From: Alcanivorax sp.
GTDB lineage: Bacteria > Pseudomonadota > Gammaproteobacteria > Pseudomonadales > Alcanivoracaceae
NCBI RefSeq assembly: GCF_002726155.1
Contig: NZ_PBSH01000041.1
Coordinates: 1 to 45,873 of the forward strand
Direction of reading: 5' to 3'
DNA: 45,873 nt
Under the pieces are notes generated by a model. It did no database searches. It had not been told where the DNA came from and saw nothing but the letters and a program-made list of their open reading frames with translations. This document shows, one piece after another, positions 26,369-34,620 of the stretch. The number at the start of each line of letters is the position of its first letter. Position 1 is the stretch's first letter. Made by a program: the position numbers and the translations under genes.

Positions 26369-27084
26369 TCTTTGATCCCCCACTGGAAGCGGTGACGCTA
26401 TTGCGTCGCTACAAGCGGTTCATGGCGGATGTGGTCCGCGCCGATGGCAGCGAGATTACCGTGCATTGCCCGAATACCGGGTCCATGAAAAATTGCGTGC
26501 TGGGCGAGCCGCAGCAGGCGCTGATTTCCGACAGCGGCAACCCCAAACGCAAATACCGCCACACTCTGGAAGCCTTGCAGGTGGCCTATGGCCATTGGGC
26601 CGGAGTCAATACCGCGCGGCCCAATGCGTTGGTGGAAGAAGCGGTGCGGGCTGGGCAGATTCCTGCGCTGGATCCGGCCAGTGGCGTGGAGCGGGAGGTG
26701 AAATACGGGGACAGTCGCTTTGACCTGGCACTGGGCGAGCGGGCCGACCCACATACCTTTATTGAAGTGAAAAACGTCACCCTGGGTCCCGGCCCGGAGG
26801 ATGAGGACGACGGCGTTATCGCCTTTCCGGATTCGGTCACTGAGCGGGGGCAGAAGCATTTGCAGACGTTGATGGCGGTGGTCGCGTCGGGAAAGCGCGC
26901 GGTGCTGTTCTTTTGCGTTCAACACAGCGGCGCCACCGCCGCGCGCCCGGCGGACGAAATCGATGTGCGCTATGGGTTGTTGTTGCGCGAGGCGATAGAG
27001 AAGGGAGTGGAGGTGCTGGCCTGGAAGGTGGCGTTATCCGCCGAGGGTTTCGAACTGGAAAAACCCTTGCCGATTGCGTTGTAG
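26365..27084 (+). CDS. sfsA: Sugar fermentation stimulation protein SfsA
   Basis: SfsA is a conserved DNA-binding protein, first noted for stimulating maltose genes in E. coli; its exact role is unsettled. The 239 residues include the N-terminal OB-like part with HCPNTGSM (about 32-39). A nuclease-like core follows, with SRFDLAL and FIEVKNVTL (about 117-139), resembling a PD-(D/E)XK site. SVTERGQKHL comes next. The start is GTG at 26365, overlapping the previous stop by four bases, with GGAG upstream. The stop TAG (27082-27084) falls within the first REP-like repeat of the next gap. Confidence 0.92.
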   Translation: MIFDPPLEAVTLLRRYKRFMADVVRADGSEITVHCPNTGSMKNCVLGEPQQALISDSGNPKRKYRHTLEALQVAYGHWAGVNTARPNALVEEAVRAGQIPALDPASGVEREVKYGDSRFDLALGERADPHTFIEVKNVTLGPGPEDEDDGVIAFPDSVTERGQKHLQTLMAVVASGKRAVLFFCVQHSGATAARPADEIDVRYGLLLREAIEKGVEVLAWKVALSAEGFELEKPLPIAL

Positions 27085-27309
27085 GAGTTCCTCTCGAGGG
27101 ACGAACCACGCGTTAGCGTGGAAAACGCCTGTAGGTACAGCAGCGTCGTTGCTGTGAACCGGGGCGCCTCCAGAGTGATCGAGCGGGCACCCCTGCCTCG
27201 CCTTTTCCCTCGCCTGGGCTCGGGGTCGTCCCTCAAGAGGAACTCCTACAGCAGCGGCTTTAGAAAACACGGAGCCAGCCCTGTCGCGCCGCGAGCGACG
27301 CTCCTGCAG
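27081..27309. repeat. REP-like repeat cluster
   Basis: Four related units begin or end with GTAGG. The pair 27081-27104 and 27226-27249 is an inverted repeat of 24 bases with one mismatch, as in a REPIN. Another unit, 27131-27160, starts GTAGGTACAGCAGCG and has a CAGCA/TGCTG stem. A fourth lies reversed at 27283-27309, containing GAGCGACGCTCCTGCAG. CCACGC/GCGTGG (27106-27121) adds a hairpin. The cluster fills the gap between sfsA and srkA and may serve as their shared transcription end. Confidence 0.8.
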
Positions 27310-27323
27310 AAAAGCGTTTTCCT

Positions 27324-28295
27324 CTACAGAGGGGCCTGCAAACTGCGCAGCTGCTGTTGCAATAAGGTCACCTGGTTGCCCCAGTAATGCATGGATTCGA
27401 ACCACGGGAAGGCGGGGGGAAAGGCCGGGTCGTCCCAGCGTTTGGCCAGCCAGGCGTCGTAGTTGATGATGCGCCGCAGGCGTAGCGGCTCGATCAGGCT
27501 GGTCTGGTTCCAGGGAAATGGCAGGAAGGTGTCGTAGCCGCGGGCAAGCACTCTTAGTTGGTGCTGCTGTTCGTCGTGTTCACCGGACAGCAGCATCCAG
27601 ATGTCTTGCATGGCCGGTGCGCGCAGGCTGTCGTCCAGGTCCACGAAGTGGGGGCTGTTGTCGCGCCACAGGATATTGCCGGTGTGGCAATCGCCGTGCA
27701 CGTTTAATAAGGGAAATTCGCTCTGGCCCAGTTGCTGCTCCACTTTTTCCAGTATCTGGCCGGTCACATCCCGATATTGCCCCCGGTAGTTCAGGTCCAC
27801 CACATCGTTGGCGAGAAAGGTGCTGGCGGTGCGGATGTCGTCGACGATCTGCAGGGTCGGGCGCGTCTGATAGGGGCGGTCGCTGCCACAGGTGTGCCAG
27901 CGGGCCAGGGTGCGCCCCAGTTGCTCCAGATGATTGTCGTTGGCCAGCTCCGGGGCGTGGCCACCGGCGCGGCGAAACACGGCGAAAGCAAAGTCGTCGC
28001 AATGGAACAGGCTGGTGGCGTTCTTTTCGATGGGGGCGACCACCGGCAGGTCCCGGTCCGCCAGAAACAGGCTGAAAGCATGTTCTTCGAGGATTTGTTC
28101 ATCGCTCCAGCGGTGCGGGCGGTAGAACTTCACGATCACCGGCGGGCCGTCTTCCTGGCCCACCTGATACACCCGGTTCTCAAAACTGTTCAGCTGCAGC
28201 AGCCGGCCATCGCTGAGAAAGCCGGCGGCATCGACGGCATCCAGCATGTAGTCCGGGGTCAGTAAATCAAAGGGGTGGCTGCTTTCTGTATTCAT
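27324..28295 (-). CDS. srkA: Stress response kinase SrkA (YihE family)
   Basis: A 323-residue Ser/Thr kinase of the choline-kinase/APH fold; in E. coli SrkA (328) protects against MazF- and Cpx-related stress death. Visible are LNSFENRVYQVG (nucleotide loop, about 33-44), VIVKFYRPHRW with the ATP Lys, LLNVHGDCHTGNILW (catalytic loop, about 197-211), and FVDLDDSLRAPAMQDIWML (metal Asp, about 217-235). Start ATG 28295 overlaps the upstream Rieske stop (ATGA), giving coupling. A longer frame upstream to 28433 has no homology look. Confidence 0.9.
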   Translation of the reverse strand: MNTESSHPFDLLTPDYMLDAVDAAGFLSDGRLLQLNSFENRVYQVGQEDGPPVIVKFYRPHRWSDEQILEEHAFSLFLADRDLPVVAPIEKNATSLFHCDDFAFAVFRRAGGHAPELANDNHLEQLGRTLARWHTCGSDRPYQTRPTLQIVDDIRTASTFLANDVVDLNYRGQYRDVTGQILEKVEQQLGQSEFPLLNVHGDCHTGNILWRDNSPHFVDLDDSLRAPAMQDIWMLLSGEHDEQQHQLRVLARGYDTFLPFPWNQTSLIEPLRLRRIINYDAWLAKRWDDPAFPPAFPWFESMHYWGNQVTLLQQQLRSLQAPL

Positions 28296-28624
28296 GCGGG
28301 TTGGGGAACCTCGCCGAGCCAGACTTCCTCGCCGCGTACTTCCAGCGGTACGGGAATCAGCTTGTCGCCGCTGCAGGGGCCGGACAGGCAATGGCCGGTC
28401 TCCACTTCGAACAGGGCGCCGTGGTTGGCGCACATGATGAACTGGCTGTCGCCGTCCATGAATTCATCGGGCATGAAGTTCAGTTCGATGCCCAGGTGTG
28501 GGCACCAGTTGATATAGGCGTGAATCTGCCCATCGAACTTGGCGACGACAATCGGCTGGCCGTCTTTCTGAAATTCCCGTGCACTCTCGTGCTCGATGTC
28601 GTTCACGTTGCAGATGTGTTCCAT
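28292..28624 (-). CDS. Rieske [2Fe-2S] domain protein
   Basis: A 110-residue single-domain Rieske ferredoxin. The cluster ligands are visible as CPHLG (Cys41 and His43) and CANHG (Cys65 and His68). A GPCSGDKL segment follows, as in the third Rieske loop. Such small proteins carry electrons for oxygenases or nitrite reductase; no partner reductase or oxygenase is nearby, so the role is open. The stop overlaps the srkA start by four bases (ATGA), and the PfkB kinase gene ends its neighbour 54 bases upstream. Confidence 0.85.
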   Translation of the reverse strand: MEHICNVNDIEHESAREFQKDGQPIVVAKFDGQIHAYINWCPHLGIELNFMPDEFMDGDSQFIMCANHGALFEVETGHCLSGPCSGDKLIPVPLEVRGEEVWLGEVPQPA

Positions 28625-28678
28625 GGTCTTGGTGTTTCCGTGATGCTGTGTCGTCGGGAAGAAAGGTCCGTCCTGCGG

Positions 28679-29683
28679 TTATTCGCCCAGAATGGCGTTG
28701 CGAAGTTCCTGGTGAACCTCTGCCGCGAGGCGCGGGCCAAATTCGCTGACCAGCCGCGCGGCGGCGGCGGAGGCGAGTTTGCCGGCAGCGGCAAAGTCGT
28801 GGCCGTGGGTAATGGCATACAGGAAGGCGCCTGCAAACATGTCGCCGGCACCGTTACTGTCGATGGCTTTCACCGGGACCGGGTCGATGCGGTGCGTCTG
28901 TTCACCATCCCAGACCAGGGCGCCGTCCGCCCCGAGAGTAATGACGGCGGAGCCGCAGCGGGGCTTGAGCGCTTCCAGGGCGGCGTCCACGTTGTCGGTG
29001 TCGGTGAAGCTGGTGGCTTCGGCTTCGTTGCAGAACAGCAGGTCCACACGCTCGCCGAGCATTTCATTCAGGCCGTCTTTGAAAAACTGCACCATGGCGG
29101 GGTCGGAGAAGGTCAGCGAGGTTTTCACGCCGTTCTTTTCGGCCAGCTGGCGGAGTTTGATGGCGGCGGCCCGAGAGCTGTCGCCGCTGACCAGATAGCC
29201 TTCCAGATACACGTACTGGCTGGCGGCGATGGCGGCTTCGTCCAGTTCCGCATCGGAGACCTGGCTGGAGATGCCCAGGTAGGTGTTCATGGTGCGCTCG
29301 GCATCCGGGGTCAGCATGACCAGGCATTTGCCTGAAACACCTGCATCCCGCGGGCCGTTCATGTTGGTATCCACGCCGGCGGCGGTCAGGTCGTCGACGA
29401 AAATGGTGCCGGTGGCGTCGTCGGCCACTTTGCAGGCGTAGTAACTGTTGCCGCCGAAGTAACGGGTGGCGACTACCGTGTTGCAGGCGGAGCCGCCGCT
29501 GGTCTGTTTGCGGGGCTCGGCTTCGTTGGCCAGCGCTTCGATCAATTCTGCCTGACGGGCTTCATCCACCAGTGTCATCAGGCCCTTGCCTACTTCCATG
29601 CGCTGCAAAAAGGCGTCGCTGACCTCGATTTCCGTGTCTACCAGGGCATTACCGAGGGCGTAAACGTCATATTTCTTTGTCAT
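28679..29683 (-). CDS. PfkB-family carbohydrate/adenosine kinase
   Basis: A 334-residue ribokinase-fold sugar kinase, of the type often annotated adenosine kinase in this group. It shows the N-terminal YALGNALVDTEIEV, then TSGGSACNT (PfkB signature 1, about 61-69), and DSNGAGDMFAGAFLYA near residue 279. The last is PfkB signature 2, with the catalytic Asp. LLFCNEAEA (about 215-223) is the conserved N-x-x-E region. The phosphoryl acceptor cannot be assigned from sequence alone. Start ATG 29683; the divergent mrcB promoter lies 160 bases away. Confidence 0.88.
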   Translation of the reverse strand: MTKKYDVYALGNALVDTEIEVSDAFLQRMEVGKGLMTLVDEARQAELIEALANEAEPRKQTSGGSACNTVVATRYFGGNSYYACKVADDATGTIFVDDLTAAGVDTNMNGPRDAGVSGKCLVMLTPDAERTMNTYLGISSQVSDAELDEAAIAASQYVYLEGYLVSGDSSRAAAIKLRQLAEKNGVKTSLTFSDPAMVQFFKDGLNEMLGERVDLLFCNEAEATSFTDTDNVDAALEALKPRCGSAVITLGADGALVWDGEQTHRIDPVPVKAIDSNGAGDMFAGAFLYAITHGHDFAAAGKLASAAAARLVSEFGPRLAAEVHQELRNAILGE

Positions 29684-29846
29684 GGAAGCTCCGAGGCGAA
29701 TTGCAGGGGCGGCTATTATGGGCTGCCGGGCGCTGCATGCAAAATTTGTACGCCAGTGGCGGGAGGGCTGCCTGCTCTGGCCCGGTCATTTTGACCCCGG
29801 GAACATATTTCTCACCCCACACTCATAAAGTACCCACACTTTTCTC

Positions 29847-29852
29847 TATACT
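29847..29852 (+). promoter_or_regulatory. -10 box placing the mrcB start at the ATG
   Basis: TATACT (29847-29852) is a near-consensus -10 box whose expected start (29858-29861) coincides with the A of the mrcB ATG (29860). No purine-rich ribosome site is seen between it and the ATG. The -35 (CATAAA at 17-base spacing) is weak. The transcript may be leaderless. Confidence 0.45.
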
Positions 29853-29859
29853 CCGGCCC

Positions 29860-32199
29860 ATGGCGAAAAAAGCGAAAAAGTCCCCTGCAAAATCGCGGCG
29901 GCAACCCAGTAGAAAAAAGAAGCCCTCCGCCCAGCGTCGGCGCTGGTTCAGTTGGTCATTCATTGCCAAGGCAGGGCTGGTGTGCCTGGTGCTTGGGGCT
30001 GCCGGCATGGCGTACCTGGATGCGCTGGTGCGCGAACGGTTTGATTCCCATGCCTGGCAGCTGCCGGCGCGGGTGTATGCCCGGCCAGTGGAACTGTATG
30101 AAGGCCGGGTGCTGTCCCGTGAGGGCATGCTCAAGCTGCTGGACCTGATGCGTTACCGGCGCGATGCGCGCGCCAGCACGCCGGGCAGCTTTGCGGTGCA
30201 GGGCAACTCCCTGCTGATTCACACCCGCGGTTTCAACGACAGTGACGGTGGCGAGCAGTCCGAGCGTATCCGGCTGTCCTTGTCCGGTGGGCAGATTCGC
30301 AGCCTGGAGGCCGGCGGCGATCGCCTGGCCCGCCTGGAACCATTGCAGATCGGCAGCATTCACCCCCAGCACGCGGAAGATCGGGTGCTGGTGCCGCTGG
30401 ATAAAGTGCCGCCGTTGCTGGTGGATATGCTGATTGCCACCGAAGACCGCAGCTTCTACGACCACCATGGCATTTCCCTGCGTGGCCTGAGCCGCGCCAT
30501 GCTGGCCAACATCAAGGCCGGCGGGCTGGTGCAGGGGGGCAGTACCCTGACCCAGCAGCTGGTGAAGAATTTCTGGCTCAGCTCCGACCGGACCCTGTCC
30601 CGCAAGCTGATGGAAATGCCCATGGCCTTGCTGCTGGAGCTGCATTACAGCAAGGACCAGATTCTCGAGGCCTACCTCAATGAGGTGTATCTCGGCCAGG
30701 ACGGCGCCCGTGCCATTCATGGGATGGGCCTGGGGGCCCAGTTCCTGTTCGGTCGGCCGCTGGAAGAGCTGGAGCCCCATCAGCTGGCGACCCTGGTGGC
30801 CTTGCTGAAAGGACCCAGCTGGTACGACCCGCGCCGCCGCCCGGAGCGGGCCATGGAACGTCGCAATACCGTATTGAAAGTGGCCCGTGACGAAGGTGCC
30901 TTGTCCAGTGCGGACTACGACAAGTTCAGTGCCCGGCCGCTGGAAGTGGTGCCGCGTGGCGCGTCGGCACTGTATGCATTCCCTGCGTTTATCGATCTGG
31001 TGCGCCGTCAGTTGGCGCGGGATTACCCGCCGGAAGTGCTCAGCGACGAAGGCCTGCACATCCATTCCACTCTGGATGTGCTGGCGCAGCTGGCTTCGGA
31101 GGGGGCGCTGAAAGAGCATCTCAATCATCGCGATCCGAAACAGGTGAAAAAGCTCAACGGTGCTGTGGTGGTGGTGGCGCCGGCCCAGGGCGATGTGCTG
31201 GCGCTGGTAAGCAACCGGGATTCGCGGCAGGCGGGTTTCAACCGGGCGCTGGATGCCCAGCGGCCCATGGGGTCTCTGGCGAAACCCGCGGTGGTGTTGT
31301 CGGCGGTTCAACAGCCGAAAACCTATTCCCTGGCCACGCTGGTGGAAGACGGGCCGATTCAGGTGAAGCTGCCCAATGGCAGCGTGTGGGCGCCACAGAA
31401 TTTCGACAAGACGGCCAAGGGCGCCATGCCCATGGTGGATGTGCTGGCGCTGTCCCGTAACCAGGCCACTGCACGACTGGGCCTGGATGTGGGGCTGGAT
31501 AAGGTGGCCGACACCATGAAGACCCTGGGGGTTACCCGCAATATTCCGCTGTACCCGAGTATCCTGTTGGGGAGCCTGGAATTGACCCCGTTTGAAGTGG
31601 CGATGATGTATCAGCCGCTGGCCACCGGTGGCTTCAGTACCCGACTGCGCTCCATTACTGATGTGCTGGACAAGGATGGCAAGCCGCTGGCCCGTTACCC
31701 GGTGAGCACCGATGAAGTAGTGGAGGCCGGCCCCGCCTTCTTGACCCAGTGGGCCATGCAGCAGGTGGTGGAAGAAGGCACTGCCCGCGCCGCTCGTGCG
31801 GCGCTGCCGTCGGACCTGAGAGTAGCCGGTAAGACGGGTACCAGTGATGACTTCCGCGATGCCTGGTTTGCCGGATTCTCGGCCAATCATTTGGCGGTGG
31901 TCTGGGTGGGCCGTGACGACAACAAAAACGCGGGGATTACCGGCTCCAGCGGTGCCCTGCCAGTGTGGGCGAATTTGATGGGCAAGCTGCCCCAGCGCAG
32001 CCTGTCACAAAACCCGCCGCCCAGCGTGGAATGGGTATGGATGAATGAAGACGGCCGCCGTGTCAGTGCAGAAGGTTGTGGCAATGCCCGCCGCTACCCC
32101 ATGCTGGCCGCGTCGATTCCCGAAGACAGCGATGGTTGTGGCACAGTGAAACAAACCGGCAAGGGCATCAAAGGATGGTTCAAGGGTCTGTTTGATTAA
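29860..32199 (+). CDS. mrcB: Penicillin-binding protein 1B
   Basis: Bifunctional peptidoglycan glycosyltransferase/transpeptidase of the inner membrane. The 779 residues have a Lys/Arg-rich cytoplasmic start and one membrane anchor (about 30-55). A UB2H domain (about 70-150) follows, then a GT51 domain with catalytic Glu195 in ATEDRSFYDHHG. The transpeptidase has Ser472 and Lys475 in SLAK, an SRN motif near 530 and KTGT near 657. Length fits P. aeruginosa PBP1B (774). ATG 29860 gives MAKKAKKSPAK; the open frame runs 183 bases further upstream but into the divergent gene. No ribosome site is visible. UB2H is the contact for the LpoB activator. Confidence 0.96.
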   Translation: MAKKAKKSPAKSRRQPSRKKKPSAQRRRWFSWSFIAKAGLVCLVLGAAGMAYLDALVRERFDSHAWQLPARVYARPVELYEGRVLSREGMLKLLDLMRYRRDARASTPGSFAVQGNSLLIHTRGFNDSDGGEQSERIRLSLSGGQIRSLEAGGDRLARLEPLQIGSIHPQHAEDRVLVPLDKVPPLLVDMLIATEDRSFYDHHGISLRGLSRAMLANIKAGGLVQGGSTLTQQLVKNFWLSSDRTLSRKLMEMPMALLLELHYSKDQILEAYLNEVYLGQDGARAIHGMGLGAQFLFGRPLEELEPHQLATLVALLKGPSWYDPRRRPERAMERRNTVLKVARDEGALSSADYDKFSARPLEVVPRGASALYAFPAFIDLVRRQLARDYPPEVLSDEGLHIHSTLDVLAQLASEGALKEHLNHRDPKQVKKLNGAVVVVAPAQGDVLALVSNRDSRQAGFNRALDAQRPMGSLAKPAVVLSAVQQPKTYSLATLVEDGPIQVKLPNGSVWAPQNFDKTAKGAMPMVDVLALSRNQATARLGLDVGLDKVADTMKTLGVTRNIPLYPSILLGSLELTPFEVAMMYQPLATGGFSTRLRSITDVLDKDGKPLARYPVSTDEVVEAGPAFLTQWAMQQVVEEGTARAARAALPSDLRVAGKTGTSDDFRDAWFAGFSANHLAVVWVGRDDNKNAGITGSSGALPVWANLMGKLPQRSLSQNPPPSVEWVWMNEDGRRVSAEGCGNARRYPMLAASIPEDSDGCGTVKQTGKGIKGWFKGLFD

Positions 32200-32269
32200 G
32201 CGCCATGCGGTTTGCGGTGATTCTCTCAATCAACCTGCGATCAAGGAAATAGGGGTCAGGATGTTATTT

Positions 32270-32722
32270 ATGCAAAGGCTGGTTCGATTGGTGCTAATCA
32301 GTGCCGTGATGGTGGGGTGTGCGGTGAAACCCGTGGTCGACGAGCCGCAGGAACCGATGACAGCCAGCCAGGAGCTGGAGGGGTCTCCGGCGCTGAGTTT
32401 GTTGACCAGTGCCGAGCAGGCGCGCCAGCAAGGGGATAATTCCCGTGCGGAACGGTATCTGGAGCGGGCGCTGAATATTGCCCCGGATTCCTCCTGGTTG
32501 TACAAGCAGCTGGCGGACCTGCGCCTGACCGAAGGTGACGCCCGTGGTGCGGAAGGCTTTGCCCTGAAGGCCCTGCGTCTGGCGCCGGACCATCCGGAGT
32601 ATCAGGCCGGTTTGTGGGAATTGGTGGCCACCGCGCGGGACCGGCAAGGCAATGCCGCCGGGGCAAAGAGCGCTCGCGAGCGGGCGGCGACGCTGCGTGA
32701 CCCGGAGTCGCGCAAGGCATGA
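32270..32722 (+). CDS. TPR lipoprotein downstream of PBP1B
   Basis: A 150-residue putative lipoprotein. The signal sequence MQRLVRLVLISAVMVGC ends with a plausible lipobox (M-V-G-C17). A short Pro/Glu-rich linker and two to three tetratricopeptide-like helix pairs (about 40-140) follow, for example AEQARQQGDNSRAERYLERA and LADLRLTEGDARGAEGFALK. Start 32270 is chosen for AGGA at 8-base spacing; 32261 is in frame. Its place directly after mrcB suggests an outer-membrane partner of PBP1B. It does not look like LpoB by eye, so that remains inference. The stop overlaps ybaK by four bases. Confidence 0.8.
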   Translation: MQRLVRLVLISAVMVGCAVKPVVDEPQEPMTASQELEGSPALSLLTSAEQARQQGDNSRAERYLERALNIAPDSSWLYKQLADLRLTEGDARGAEGFALKALRLAPDHPEYQAGLWELVATARDRQGNAAGAKSARERAATLRDPESRKA

Positions 32723-33186
32723 CGCCGGCGGTGCAGGCGGCCAAGCGCGGCAAGGTAGCGTTTACGCTGCATAGCTACGAACACGACCCGAAAGCGCAAA
32801 GCTACGGGCTGGAGGCGGCGGAGGCCTTGGACCTGCCGGTGGAGCAAGTGTTCAAGACGCTGATGGCGCTGGTGGATGACGTGCCGGTGGTGGCCATGGT
32901 GCCAGTGGCCCACCAGCTGGACCTGAAGTGTCTGGCCCGTGCCCACGGTGGCAAGAAGGCGCAGATGTGCCCGGCGGACAAGGCGCAACGATTAACCGGT
33001 TATGTGCTGGGCGGCATTAGCCCGCTGGGGCAGAAGAAACGGTTGCCGTTATATCTGGATGGCAGCGCGCAATCCCTCGAGATTATCTACATGAGCGCCG
33101 GCCGGCGCGGGCTGGAAATCGCCATGGCGCCGGGGGATTTGCTGAAGCTCACCGGCGGCAAGCAGGCCGTCTTGATGCGCGACTGA
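32719..33186 (+). CDS. ybaK: Cys-tRNA(Pro)/Cys-tRNA(Cys) deacylase YbaK
   Basis: YbaK hydrolyses Cys mischarged on tRNA-Pro, acting in trans with prolyl-tRNA synthetase. The 155-residue product has the INS-superfamily core with the catalytic Lys46 in VFKTLMA. The GKKAQMCPADKAQRLTGYVLGGISPLGQKK segment (about 76-105) with the GXXXP loop is typical of YbaK rather than ProX. ATG 32719 overlaps the previous stop (ATGA), so translation is coupled to the TPR lipoprotein. A REPIN follows 17 bases after the stop. Confidence 0.93.
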   Translation: MTPAVQAAKRGKVAFTLHSYEHDPKAQSYGLEAAEALDLPVEQVFKTLMALVDDVPVVAMVPVAHQLDLKCLARAHGGKKAQMCPADKAQRLTGYVLGGISPLGQKKRLPLYLDGSAQSLEIIYMSAGRRGLEIAMAPGDLLKLTGGKQAVLMRD

Positions 33187-33203
33187 CCTCCACGTTGATG
33201 CTG

Positions 33204-33300
33204 CCGTAGGAGCGGCGCTTGAGCCGCGAACCGTGCGCCGGCACGGTGTTTGTTTTCCTCGCCAAGGCCCGGATTCGCGGCTCAAGCGCCGCTCCTACGG
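33204..33300. repeat. REPIN: paired inverted REP sequences
   Basis: Two 27-base copies (33204-33230 and 33274-33300) are perfect inverted repeats separated by 43 bases. Each has the GTAGGAG head and an internal GCGGC/GCCGC stem. A further hairpin, CCGTGC/GCACGG, lies between (33231-33246). It sits in the convergent gap between ybaK and hemL and could end both transcripts. Such pairs are mobilised in trans by REP-associated RAYT transposases in pseudomonads; none is in this window. Confidence 0.93.
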
Positions 33301-33308
33301 TAGGGAGC

Positions 33309-34589
33309 TTAGAGCTTGCCGAATGCCTTTCGTGCGGCGGCGATGGTGGCATCGATATCCTCATCGCTGTGCGCCGCTGACACGAAGCCCGCTTCGAACG
33401 CGCTGGGCGCCAGGTAGATGCCCTGGTCCAGCATGGCGTGGAAGAAGCGGTTGAAGCGCTCGCTGTCGCAGGCCATGACTTCCGCAAAGCTGCTGATACG
33501 ATTCTGGTCGGTGAAGAACAGCCCGAACATGGCGCCGGCCTGTGCGGTAGTGAATGACACTCCTTGCGCATGGGCGGCGGCCGTCAGACCTTCCAGCAGG
33601 CGGGTGGTTTTTTCCGTCAGCGCGTCGTGGAAGCCGGGTTCGCTGATCAGGTTCAGCGTCGCCAGGCCTGCGGCCATGGCCACCGGATTCCCGGACAGGG
33701 TGCCGGCCTGGTAGACCGGCCCGAGCGGGGCCAGATGTTCCATGATGGCCTGCTTGCCGCCAAAGGCCCCCACCGGCATGCCCCCACCGACAATCTTGCC
33801 CAGGGTGGTCATGTCCGGGGTGATGCCGTAATGGCCCTGGGCGCCGCCCAGTGCTACCCGGAAGCCGCTCATGACTTCATCGAAAATCAGTACCGCGCCG
33901 TTGTTGTCGCACTGCTGGCGCAGGGTCTGCAGGAAATTCTCGGTGGCAGGGACGCAGTTCATGTTGCCGGCCACCGGCTCCACGATGATGGCGGCGATGT
34001 CGTCGCCGTGTTCTTCGAAAGCCTGGGTGACGCTGGCGGCATCGTTGTAGTTCAGCACCAGGGTGTCCGCGGTGACGGCTTCCGGTACCCCCGGGGAGCC
34101 GGGAATAGCGATGGCGCCGGAGCCGGCTTTCACCAGCAGGCTGTCTACGTGCCCGTGGTAGCAACCTTCAAATTTGATGATCTTGTTGCGACCGGTGTAG
34201 CCACGGGCCAGGCGAATGGCGCTCATGGTGGCTTCGGTGCCGGAGTTGACCATGCGCACCATGTCCATGGAAGGCACCAGTTCGCAGACCTTGTCGGCCA
34301 TGGCGACTTCCGTGGCGGTGGGGGCGCCGAAGCTCAGCCCTTCCTGTACGGCTGCCTGCACGGCAGCCACCACGTGGGGGTGGTTATGGCCCAGGATCAT
34401 CGGGCCCCAGGAGCCCACGTAATCGATGTATTGATTGTCGTCTTCGTCGAACAGGTAGGCGCCACGGGCGGAATGGAAGAACACCGGTGTGCCGCCGACG
34501 CTTTTGAACGCCCGCACCGGGGAATTCACGCCGCCGGGAATGTGTTTCTGGGCCTGACGGAAAAGCTGTTCGGAGTGCTTGCGGCTCAT
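33309..34589 (-). CDS. hemL: Glutamate-1-semialdehyde 2,1-aminomutase
   Basis: HemL converts glutamate-1-semialdehyde to 5-aminolevulinate in the C5 heme pathway, using PLP. The 426 residues (family about 427) contain [11 protein letters not shown] (about 18-28), [20 protein letters not shown] (about 115-134) and FEGCYHGH. The PLP lysine is in [18 protein letters not shown] (about 262-279), and [16 protein letters not shown] follows. ATG 34589 has AGAGGA upstream. It precedes no other heme gene directly, but hemJ is close by on the same strand, with thiE and thiD between. Confidence 0.97.
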   Translation of the reverse strand: MSRKHSEQLFRQAQKHIPGGVNSPVRAFKSVGGTPVFFHSARGAYLFDEDDNQYIDYVGSWGPMILGHNHPHVVAAVQAAVQEGLSFGAPTATEVAMADKVCELVPSMDMVRMVNSGTEATMSAIRLARGYTGRNKIIKFEGCYHGHVDSLLVKAGSGAIAIPGSPGVPEAVTADTLVLNYNDAASVTQAFEEHGDDIAAIIVEPVAGNMNCVPATENFLQTLRQQCDNNGAVLIFDEVMSGFRVALGGAQGHYGITPDMTTLGKIVGGGMPVGAFGGKQAIMEHLAPLGPVYQAGTLSGNPVAMAAGLATLNLISEPGFHDALTEKTTRLLEGLTAAAHAQGVSFTTAQAGAMFGLFFTDQNRISSFAEVMACDSERFNRFFHAMLDQGIYLAPSAFEAGFVSAAHSDEDIDATIAAARKAFGKL

Positions 34590-34620
34590 GGTGTGTCCTC
34601 TTGAATCTGTTCGCTATGGG

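Noticed and set aside
29956..31890. 644-residue frame antisense to mrcB
   Set aside because: A shadow of a certain gene; composition is low in hydrophobic order and no domain is seen.
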